From Patiria miniata (lineage: Eukaryota; Echinodermata; Asteroidea; Valvatida; Asterinidae), in assembly GCF_015706575.1 (NCBI RefSeq), contig NW_024037059.1, positions 41,639,058 through 41,703,057 on the forward strand: DNA of 64,000 nt, read 5' to 3'. The translations under genes were made by a program, and so were the position numbers. A model generated the notes under the pieces. That model was given only the letters and a program-made list of their open reading frames with translations, had not been told where the DNA came from and did no database searches. Positions 55,589 through 64,000 of this stretch are shown here, in pieces; position 1 is the first letter of the stretch; every line of letters begins with the position of its first letter.

Positions 55589-56869
55589 TCAGGTCTCGTG
55601 CAGGTTTTCGGTGTCATCGGTGCGTCTTTCTAAGGCAAGCAGGATCTCGGCGGCTGATGGACGATCAGCGACGCGTCCCTCCCAACATCTCGTGACTAGG
55701 CTCTCATACCAGGCGTCGTTAGCATTCTCCGGCAGGCTGGGTCTTAGATTTTGTGCCACAACCCCGAATATAACAACGTGATGGTTCTCACCGGCAAAGG
55801 GCGTTTCCCGTGTCAGCATCTGCCAGAGGGTGACCCCGTAGGAGTAAATGTCGGCTTTAGTCGTTGGGGGTCTCCCTCGGAGAAGTTCCGGTGCACGGTA
55901 GGCAAATGTTCCCGTCAGGTAGGACCGACTGGTGAACGAGTCATGACCTTCCCCTTCACTCACCCTCTGCGAGCAGCCGAAGTCGGCCAGTCTGCAGACG
56001 TCAGTGTTGCTGTCGACGATAACGTTGGCTGGTTTCACGTCTAAGTGGGCGATACCCTGGGAGTGTGTGTAATGCAGTGCCCGGATGATGTGCAGTGCGT
56101 ACTTCGTGCGCCGCGTGGGCGACAGGCTTTTCCCAGGGTCGTTGACTATTTGCTGGAGGTTCCTCCTACCCGCATATTCCATGATGATGAATGCTCCCGA
56201 GTCAAAATCCTCGAAAGCCGTGGTGGCTAACACGCTGACAATGTTGTCATGCCGCAGGTAGAGTGCGTTGAATTCGGCCTGGAAGCTCTGCCGACTTGCT
56301 TCCTTGTTTCGGGAGCTTTGGCGGACGCTCTTGACGGCCACACGCCGGCCGCAGTACCTCCCCAGGAACACAGACCCAAAACCCCCACTGCCTATCACTC
56401 CGTCGATGCTAAAGTCCGAGTGGCCAACGCATGCGTTGCAATCGCGGTTGTCCCAGTTATCATTTCTAGCATTAATAAAACAGTTACCATTTGTGTCCTC
56501 TGCTTGGTGGTACTGGGGCGAGTTGGTCACAAAAGCCGAGTTAACGCTCCCTCTTCTGGCCACCATGATGGCGTTGTCCTGGCCCTCATACCTCGCCCAG
56601 TTGTCTGCCGTGTCGCAAGGCATACTTTCCAGCTTTCTGTACGATACCACCTGTTGAGTCTTGTACCAATCCCTGTCGATTTCTCCCACGGAATGGTACT
56701 GTCTTTTCCTCTGATTCAAATAGATCAAGTCCTCTTCTGTACTGGATTTCTCGCATAGATTCTCGGCAGATCCGTAACGTCTGAATCGCTTCAAGTACTT
56801 TCTGTAAATGCCAAGAAGCATCAAGTGCCTTCGTAGCAAGCGAATAATTACCTGAAAAATCTTGGTCAT
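55589..56869 (-). CDS. mos: Mos serine/threonine kinase, single exon
   Basis: A 426-residue open frame without introns, as usual for mos. Mos is the germ-line MAP kinase kinase kinase that phosphorylates MEK in oocytes and drives maturation and meiotic arrest. The kinase domain fills about residues 152-415: glycine loop GSGGFGSV, VAVK lysine, catalytic loop HLDVKPANV (the HLDxKPAN form typical of Mos instead of HRD), ADFGCSQ, YRAPELLRG, DIYSYGVTLWQM and RCWEGRVADRPSAAEIL. RHDNIV after helix C and FGCS after DF are also Mos-like. The N-terminal extension of about 150 residues is longer than in human Mos (346 residues in all) and starts with a basic, hydrophobic stretch. An in-frame TGA (56873-56875) two codons upstream fixes the start at 56867-56869. 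All key residues are present. Confidence 0.95.
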   Translation of the reverse strand: MTKIFQVIIRLLRRHLMLLGIYRKYLKRFRRYGSAENLCEKSSTEEDLIYLNQRKRQYHSVGEIDRDWYKTQQVVSYRKLESMPCDTADNWARYEGQDNAIMVARRGSVNSAFVTNSPQYHQAEDTNGNCFINARNDNWDNRDCNACVGHSDFSIDGVIGSGGFGSVFLGRYCGRRVAVKSVRQSSRNKEASRQSFQAEFNALYLRHDNIVSVLATTAFEDFDSGAFIIMEYAGRRNLQQIVNDPGKSLSPTRRTKYALHIIRALHYTHSQGIAHLDVKPANVIVDSNTDVCRLADFGCSQRVSEGEGHDSFTSRSYLTGTFAYRAPELLRGRPPTTKADIYSYGVTLWQMLTRETPFAGENHHVVIFGVVAQNLRPSLPENANDAWYESLVTRCWEGRVADRPSAAEILLALERRTDDTENLHET

Positions 56870-58910
56870 GCTTCACGGTGACGTAACGCCGCTTGGCGCC
56901 AACTCAAGGCACAAAGGGCTGGAATGTTTAAGCCATCAGACGCATCGTGAGAAGCACAAATACCAATACGTCGGAACTTTCTTCCCGCTTCGGCAGTTCA
57001 ACAATTCTCTTTTAGCGTCCATGTCATACTAAGGGAAAAAACGGCAAAAGTTTTGTAGCTACTGTCAACGCGCGCGCGATCACACATGCTTGTGCAGACT
57101 GGTTTTCTGCCACGCGGGTTGTGCCGTGCCGGTACGGCTACAAAATGACAGCTATGTCTGGTTCACTAAGGTCATCGTTACACATGACTGAATTATCTCC
57201 ATGACGAAAATGACCCGCTTAATTTCATCGTAAAATTTTACGAGTTCGAGGCGGCTCATTTTCATAAATTTTCATAAGCAGACAATGTCGTAGACTCAAT
57301 ACAGGTCGTTGGAAGGCTCTTCTCCGTACTTTATCAAATCAGGGCGCAGCCACGCGCGGCAGGGATATTCGTCACCAGAGTGTTTAAACGGTACAGTCCA
57401 ACCCGTAACTTCAAAACTAGGTTAGAGTCACCATGACGTTGCAGGCGTCTGCAGATGTGCAACGCTTATCCAACACACAATGGCCGACCAGTAGCAAGTT
57501 TATTGTCACCCTGGGACGTAGGTACCATTAATCCCAATGATTCAGGAGCCATAACTGCAAGGTTCATTGCACAAACGATATTAATTACTTTTTCATATCA
57601 GCGAGGGTCGCATGCTGTGTGTGATAGTATCAAATTGGGCTGAATATGATAAGTTGTTTTTTTTCAGCAAAAGTAACACAAGGACGTGTAAAAAAACAAT
57701 AATGCATTGTGTTAACCATGTTGGCATGGTGCCGACTCCACTGTAGTTGAGGGCACCCACGGGAGTACTAGGTATGGGGGCGGAGAGTGGGTGGGGATTG
57801 GCGCCAATTTTCTTCCATTTTTTTTTTTTTTTGCAATAATGTCCTCGTTCCCACCACCCGACCATAGATCTTGTCTCACTGTGACCTGTGACCACAGTAG
57901 TGGATCTACCGAGGGATAAGGGGGTCTCTCCACCCTCCCCTTGGGCCGCAAAAAAAGGAAAATCATGCAGAAAACAGTAGCACATGCCTCCCCCAAAGCT
58001 AAGGCCCTCCCGCCCCCTTGAGCCAGAGTTGAATCTGCTCCTGGTCCCCGAGTCTATGCTCTATACCTAGACATAACATGCAACGTGAGCCTGCAGCGGG
58101 CGCGAAACGTGATACATTTTCGGTGTCTTGTTGAATACCGCGGTCTTCATTCATCTTTTACCACGAAACGCCAAGGTCTATGAGAACCTGCATAATATTT
58201 GTTTCTACAATTACATCTGGACAACCTATGAACCATGTATTATTACAGTAGAATCATAAATATATTTCCTTCATTTACTTATTTATTCCCATCATTTGTC
58301 GCATATTTACATACTGGTCACCTAAAAGCACATGGAATTTTTAGTTGATCATGAATATTCATACTTTTCTGCACTAAATTGGTAAAGCATTTGACAAAAC
58401 AATACCAGAATATACAAATACTGCATTTAAAGAATGCATGTAATTTTCTTGGGCAAAAATGACTTAGAACATGATTTGCATAACTGCAGATCGCTCTAAA
58501 TGTTGAATATAAAGTTAATTTTATCTGAACTAATACAATATAATTACATAAAATATTACAAAATTTACCAGTATTTCAACAAATGATCTGCAAAATGATG
58601 TTTAAGAATATAGTGGAAGCTAAAAGAAAAAAATAATAACAGATTTCAATAAAAACAACAACAAATAATCAATGGCAAAACCATTGCTTTAATTCATAGG
58701 TACAAACGGAAAGTTAGTCAGCATTCTCTTATCTATTCAGACTTCAGTTCTATTTCAATAATGTATAAAAAAAAAGTTGATATGCTCTCTTTTATTTAAA
58801 GAGCGAGAGTTCACTCTGTTAGGATGAAATTCACTTCCACGGACTGAACCTAGGCACCACGCATTTTAGAGTGAAACTCAGTTAATCAAATAGATCAAGT
58901 TTTCACTGGT
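56870..58910. other. Upstream region of mos and repeat-poor spacer
   Basis: The 56870-57400 part is richer in CG dinucleotides (GCGCGCGCGATC, CCACGCGCGG) and may hold the mos promoter; no core motif was assigned. 57700-58040 has purine- and pyrimidine-skewed text (GGGGGCGGAGAG, CTCCACCCTCCCC) that may be a degraded repeat. 58150-58900 is AT-rich with nothing recognised. Confidence 0.4.
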
Positions 58911-59134
58911 TTAACCCTAACCCCCTTGAGTGATTTACTAGGAACCTTCCTCACTCTTGCAAAATCCAAAACCAAAATTATCGTGAACTCAACACCCAAA
59001 CTGTTGGACTCTGATTATGGTGGTATGCCTAATTCCCCATGTAAAGTAACCCCATCAGTTTACTAGTGCAGTACTCACTCCAACAGAATCCAGCAAAACA
59101 TGCTGTTGGATTTTGAAGGGTTGGGGGTCGTTAA
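58911..59134. mobile_element. MITE with TTAACC-CTAACCCCC ends (copy 2)
   Basis: TTAACCCTAACCCCCTTGAG at the left pairs with GTTGGGGGTCGTTAAG at the right. Blocks GATTTACTAGGAACC and AGTTTACTAGTGCAGTACTC equal those in copy 1 (47268-47480). It abuts the SINE that follows. Confidence 0.8.
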
Positions 59135-59139
59135 GGAGC

Positions 59140-60880
59140 GTTGTGGAGTGCTGTGGTCCAATTGTGTTCGACTCACATGCCGTGCTACGTGGGTTCGAAC
59201 CCCTACGGGGAACATGTTGCTTGTGTTCTTAGGCAAGACACTTACTACAATTGCCTCTCTCCACCCATGAGTATAAATGGGTACCTGTGAGGGTAGAGGC
59301 CAGATTGCGCTGATGCTTGTGTTCTTGGGCAAGACACTTACTACAATTGCCTCTCTCCACCCAGGAGTATAAATGCGTACCTGTGAGGGTAGAGGCCAGA
59401 TTGCGCTGATGCTTGTGTTCTTGGGCAAGACACTTACTACAATTGCCTCTCTCCACCCAGGAGTATAAATGGGTACCTGTGAGGGTAGAGGCCAGATTGC
59501 GCTGATGCTTGTGTTCTTGGGCAAGACACTTACTACAATTGCCTCTCTCCACCCGGGAGTATAAATGGGTACCTGTGAGGGTAGAGGCCAGATTGCGCTG
59601 ATGCTTGTGTTCTTGGGCAAGACACTTACTACAATTGCCTCTCTCCACCCATGAGTATAAATGGGTACCTGTGAGGGTAGAGACCAGATTGCGCTGATGC
59701 TTGTGTTCTTGGGCAAGACACTTACTACAATTGCCTCTCTCCACCCAGGAGTATAAATGGGTACCTGTGAGGGTAGAGACCAGATTGCACTGATGCTTGT
59801 GTTCTTGGGCAAGACACTTACTACAATTGCCTCTCTCCACCCAGGAGTATAAATGGGTACCTGTGAGGGTAGAGACCAGATTGCGCTGATGCTTGTGTTC
59901 TTGGGCAAGACACTTACTACAATTGCCTCTCTCCACCCAGGAGTATAAATGGGTACCTGTGAGGGTAGAGACCAGATTGCGCTGATGCTTGTGTTCTTGG
60001 GCAAGACACTTACTACAATTGCCTCTCTCCACCCAGGAGTATAAATGGGTACCTGTGAGGGTAGAGGCCAGATTGCACTGATGCTTGTGTTCTTGGGCAA
60101 GACACTTTACTACAATTGCCTCTCTCTACCCAGGAGTATAAATGGGTACCTGTGAGGGTAGAGGCCAGATTGCGCTGATGCTTGTGTTCTTGGGCAAGAC
60201 ACTTACTACAATTGCCTCTCTCCACCCAGGAGTATAAATGGGTACCTGTGAGGGTAGAGACCAGATTGCGCTGATGCTTGTGTTCTTGGGCAAGACACTT
60301 ACTACAATTGCCTCTCTCCACCCGGGAGTATAAATGGGTACCTGTGAGGGTAGAGGCCAGATTGCGCTGATGCTTGTGTTCTTGGGCAAGACACTTACTA
60401 CAATTGCCTCTCTCCACCCAGGAGTATAAATGGGTACCTGTGAGGGTAGAGGCCAGATTGCGCTGATGCTTGTGTTCTTGGGCAAGACACTTACTACAAT
60501 TGCCTCTCTCCACCCAGGAGTATAAATGGGTACCTGTGAGGGTAGAGGCCAGATTGCGCTGATGCTTGTGTTCTTGGGCAAGACACTTACTACAATTGCC
60601 TCTCTCCACCCAGGAGTATAAATGGGTACCTGTGAGGGTAGAGGCCAGATTGCGCTGATGCTTGTGTTCTTGGGCAAGACACTTTACTACAATTGCCTTT
60701 CTCCACCCAGGAGTATAAATGGGTACCTGTGAGGGTACAGACAAGTATGCGCTGATCTCAAACTGCTGCAAAAAGTGGTCTCATGGCCTGATGAACAGGG
60801 GTAATAATTGTGAAGTGCTTTGAGACCTTTGGTATAAAGCGCTATATAAGTACCACATTAGTAATACTATTATTATTAAG
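59140..60880 (+). mobile_element. SINE with its core expanded into a 96-bp array
   Basis: The left flank has a SINE head with a B box (TACGTGGGTTCGAACCCC, near 59188). The right flank has a SINE end (GTGCTTTGAGACCTTTGGTA, AGCGCTATATAAGTACC and an ATTATTATTA tail). Between them the conserved core is repeated 16 times. Single-core copies of related SINEs at 25079-25245 and 40781-41105 show the unexpanded form. Confidence 0.85.
59219..60745. repeat. 96-bp tandem array, 16 copies
   Basis: GCTTGTGTTCTTGGGCAAGA recurs every 96 bases from 59219 to 60660. Copies differ by a few substitutions (GCGCTG or GCACTG, CAGGAG or CGGGAG or CATGAG). Two copies carry one extra T in ACTTTAC. Because 96 is a multiple of three and the unit has no stop in some minus-strand frames, long repetitive open frames result (up to 341 codons). 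They follow the DNA repeat and are not judged to be genes. Confidence 0.95.
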
Positions 60881-61324
60881 GTTAATCTATTGGAGTGGTT
60901 TTCACTATAAATTGTCTGGTTCCTACATGTAGTCTTACTCTTTAGAAATTAGATTTTTACATGTGGTCGTTTCCATAGAGTTGTAAAAATACACAATGCA
61001 CATCCTCCTGGTTAACTATGTCGGCTATATACATGAGTTTGATTGTTACTGAATTGATAATACATTTGTTTATACCATAACATAAGAGAAATGAGTATCT
61101 TTGTATTTAATATCTCAATCACAAGTCAATCACAAGTCCTGCGGCCCAAGTTAAGTGACAATAGTTGTAACTCATTCATTCAAAATCAGCCCAAAAAGCT
61201 GTTGTTTTTACTGTTGATCGAGCTAAAAGATTTCTGAATTATGCACCAGTACTTAAGAACCTACACAGTTTGTTTCCTTAGATGTTCTGATTGAAACAAG
61301 GATTCACCAGTGTTGAAAAAAAAA
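60881..61324. other. Spacer 3' of the syntaxin gene
   Basis: AT-rich; no exon or repeat was recognised apart from a short ATCACAAGTC motif near 61120-61140. It should contain the 3' UTR of the isoform ending at 61325. Confidence 0.4.
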
Positions 61325-64000
61325 ATTATCTCAAAGTGACGCCAAGAATTATGCCTAATATGGCTAGCAGCACCACCACACACACGAAGATGCAGCACAT
61401 TTTCCTCCGAGCTTTTTGCTGTGAGAAACCAAAACAGATATGGTAAGTGGGACTGAGTTTCAGATGAAGAGGAGGTCAAAGGATAAGTGATTGCCCCCCC
61501 CCCCCCCAAAAAAAAAATAAAGTTTGACAGGAATATAAATTGAGAATTCTGTTTAACACAAAGATTCATTCAGTTTGTGCTCTGAAAAGTAGGAAAGCAT
61601 GCAAGTGCAAACATAGTACAATGCACAAGAAAGGTTGCCGCCCTCCACAGATGTTTACCCCCCCCCCCAAAAAAAAGAAACTGTTGTCCACATTAAAAAA
61701 GCAAACCCCACAGCCAGTTCCACTTCCTGTAAGAGTGATGTGAAGTGAACATGACAGGAAAAAACATTTTCGCCGAAATACTAAAACTGAATAATGTTCA
61801 CCTTGACTAAAGAGCATCATTTGAGTTCAACAATGAGGATGATAGTGATGATTAGTGCGGTGATGGCCATGATAACTATACAACAGCACATTTTTCTTCG
61901 TGCCTTTTTCTGTTAAGTGAACAAGAGAGAGAGAGAAAAAAGGTAGTTGATGACATTTGCATTGGTGAAATGTACATTTTTATGTGTACAGCAATGATAT
62001 TCAAAAGCTCGTGAGGAAAGCTCTTATGCAGCACGATTTTTAAATTCTTGCCCAGGTATTTTCTCTTGATTTCATTTTTAATTTTTTTTTCTTCACAAAT
62101 GTGAGAAATTCTGGCAAAATAACACAGAGCTAGACACAGGCCGAAGTGAAAAAAATGCATCCCCCCTGCCCCCGATTTTCAGATCGTAGAATAAGAGTGT
62201 TTTTAAGACATAACAAATTGACATCTTTCACTTTTACGATTACAAAATCTGAAATGAAAGGCTTTTTGTCTCAGTATTTTACTTGTATTCTCTTTCTTAA
62301 TACCCGCAAACCCTCAATTTCAACCTCTGCCCAGATCTGTCTCATTTTGCAAGAATGCCTCACAAATGTTATTTCAAATTTACTAACAAACAAATAACCA
62401 TTTTCTATTCAAACACAGGGTAAGGATGTAGGACATTTTTTCGTAAACCCACAAAAGTTCATCGGTGCTCACTCAGTGATCAATTTCTGAGTTCATATCT
62501 TTCTGCCCTACATGCAAGGAAACCCTCAATACACTACGGACAGTGAAGGACGCCCTCTCTTGTTGAACATGAGAGAGCTAAAGATGTAGGTGTGCTTAAT
62601 GTGAATTGTGTGCAAACATTTCCCTCAGAGTAAGAAACCATGGGTTTAACCACAGAACTACAGTACTAAACTTTCCAAAGTTTCTGATGACAAAATCATT
62701 CTTGGTGTTCAATGAATAGAAGGGCGTTGTTTGCAATCATTTTTTGTTGGTCTCAGAGAGCCAGCCCAGGGAGGCTTTCACGTATTCCTACTTTTCCTAT
62801 GTTTTCCTAGTTTTTTCATCTTGCTCCTATTTTTCCTACTTTTTTCTTGAAGTTCCTACTGTTTTGTCCCGCAACTCAACAAAACGAAATTTCAATGAAT
62901 ACTTTTCAGAACAGTGTTACACACTGTCATCTGTAAGTAGCACTCACACAATGAAAGGCTTGGGCGCAGGAGTACTTCCAAGAGCTTACTTGAGGGTGGC
63001 GCACAAATGTTGTGGCACAGAGCATGCCAAATGAGGCTTATGATGCTGTGGACATGGGTGAGTGTCAACAAAAACTACTCCTGAAAGCCTACAAAAGTCT
63101 GGCTTTTATACTGATTTTGTCCTGATTTTGATTTTAACTGTTCTACTTTTTCACCAAGGTCTGCTTGAAAACCGGTGTAGGCACTGACTGACGTTCACTT
63201 GTGACTTGGACTTGTTGCATAGGATTACCCCATAATGAGCTCAAGCTGGCTGTTCTCAATCAATTTGGGCAATTCACAATGCAGTATGAACCTGCCTTAA
63301 CGCACCTCAGCTTTTTAAGCCATATTTTTTGCTGTTCAGCCACTCTGCAAGCCCCAGACTGAATTGAGTCGCTTACCTGGTATCTGCTGGCTGTCTGCAG
63401 CTGTGTGTTGGCGCCCTCTACATTGCTTGAGGCCTTTTCTATGTTAGCTTCGATCGAGTCTGAGAGGACAAAACAGAGAAAGTGGAGTGACCAACTACAG
63501 CTATATGTAACCTTAACTTATTTCATTACAGGGGCAAATGGTACATCTTAAGCCTCACCCCAGGTTTTGATCAATCACGGCCATTAGGGCTGTGCATCGG
63601 AGCCAGGTACCTGAGTACACGACCGCTGATGTCAGGAACCGGTTCCAAATTATCAGGCATGCAACTGGGAAGTCACAAGAAAAGAGGAAATTCAAATCTT
63701 TCCCAGACTTTGTACAGTGTTTTTCTATTTTCAATGGCACACATGGGAAGTAAAAAAAGAGGAAATCAGCTGATCCAAGGAAAAGTTGCATGCCTGAATT
63801 ATGGAATCGAGGACCAGTAACCAACTTTAAATATTACTTAGTGAATTCTCAGACACTGAAAAAGAAAGGTTTCAAATGTCATTTGTTGAGAATTGTCAAA
63901 ATCAAGGTTAGCCCGTAAAGAATATACAAAGGGTGGCTCGTCTATTGAAAGCGGTTCGCTCAATTTGACACGTGAACTTACCTACAACTTCTCCTTGCTC
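61325..64000 (-). CDS. Syntaxin-7/12-like Qa-SNARE, 3' end with two alternative last exons
   Basis: Exons in transcript order: 63982-64000 (cut by the window edge), 63377-63459, then either 61817-61909 or 61325-61417. The product is a membrane-anchored endosomal t-SNARE. EQGEVV joined to DSIEANIEKAS, then TQLQTASRYQ, is the C-terminal half of the syntaxin SNARE helix and closely follows syntaxins 7 and 12. Both last exons are exactly 93 bp, start in phase 0 after the same donor, have good acceptors, and encode 30 residues plus a stop: a basic link (KKARRKMCC or QKARRKMCC) and a single membrane span. The cysteines by the membrane are candidate lipidation sites. Both can follow exon 63377-63459, so the gene probably makes two anchors by alternative splicing and polyadenylation. 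N-terminal Habc and the zero-layer Gln lie outside the window. Confidence 0.85.
62091..62369. mobile_element. Inverted-repeat element with CTGGCAAAATAACACAG arms (copy 2)
   Basis: CAAATGTGAGAAATTCTGGC and ACAGAGCTAGACACAGG are mirrored by CTGCCCAGATCTGTCTCATT and GCAAGAATGCCTCACAAATG. The order matches 38878-39317, with a shorter middle. It lies in the syntaxin intron before the first alternative last exon. Confidence 0.6.
63653..63797. mobile_element. MITE with TCAGGCATGCAACT ends (copy 2)
   Basis: TCAGGCATGCAACTGGGAAG at the left is exactly complemented by AGTTGCATGCCTGA at the right, so the ends are better kept than in copy 1 (43247-43397). GACTTTGTACAGTGTTTTTC is common to both. It lies in the syntaxin intron next to the partial first exon. 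Confidence 0.85.

Noticed and set aside
56249-56758. Plus-strand open frames (129 and 169 codons) opposite mos
   Set aside because: These are antisense shadows of the kinase frame, which carries every catalytic motif.
58911-58926. Telomere-like TTAACCCTAACCCCC
   Set aside because: Only two irregular units, which form the end of a MITE also present at 47268.
59075-60771. Long repetitive open frames on the minus strand (up to 341 codons)
   Set aside because: They exist only because the 96-bp SINE-core array has a length divisible by three and no stop in those frames. Several frames are open at once, there is no signal peptide or family match, and frames change where a single extra T occurs.
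1-64000. Retroviral, LTR, LINE or Polinton coding remains
   Set aside because: No reverse transcriptase, integrase, protease, capsid, envelope or polymerase motif and no LTR pair was seen on either strand.

Overview
The window looks like nuclear DNA of an invertebrate deuterostome. An echinoderm, perhaps a sea star, is my best guess, but that rests on gene make-up, AT-rich introns and the kind of short repeats present, not on any search. It holds five protein-coding genes of ordinary animal families, all but one with introns, set in a dense litter of short non-autonomous transposons. I saw no reverse transcriptase, integrase, capsid, envelope or transposase reading frame and no LTR pair.

Layout. 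2484-8007 (+): the last three coding exons of an SLC16-type monocarboxylate transporter, whose 5' exons lie outside the window or were not recognised. 10233-14278 and 15517-18973 (-): two complete tandem copies of a phosphotriesterase-related protein (PTER), seven exons each, with identical exon lengths (bar the first) and intron phases. 19797-23722: a 3.9-kb satellite of 57-69 bp units with a 261-bp higher-order repeat. 24652-50551 (-): a SYCP2-like synaptonemal complex gene, read here as 30 coding exons that join in phase to 1,797 codons plus stop. 55589-56869 (-): an intronless Mos kinase. 61325-64000 (-): the 3' end of a syntaxin-7/12-like gene with two alternative terminal exons, each coding its own membrane anchor.

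Two of the genes, SYCP2 (meiotic chromosome axis) and mos (oocyte maturation kinase), work in the germ line. I see no sign that the neighbours form a functional cluster. PTER and the SLC16 gene converge on a 2.2-kb spacer.

The strongest observations are these. (1) A foldback MITE sits in the TA of the TAG splice acceptor of SYCP2 exon 29; its TA duplication keeps the AG, and the element now supplies the pyrimidine tract. (2) The syntaxin gene has twin 93-bp terminal exons. (3) Exons 5-7 of the two PTER copies are nearly identical in nucleotides, while exons 1-4 and the introns have diverged. (4) Two unrelated non-autonomous elements have each grown an internal tandem array (89 bp x 8 and 96 bp x 16). 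(5) One MITE is nested in another, and a hAT-like MITE keeps a near-perfect 8-bp target duplication. No wholly unknown gene system was found.
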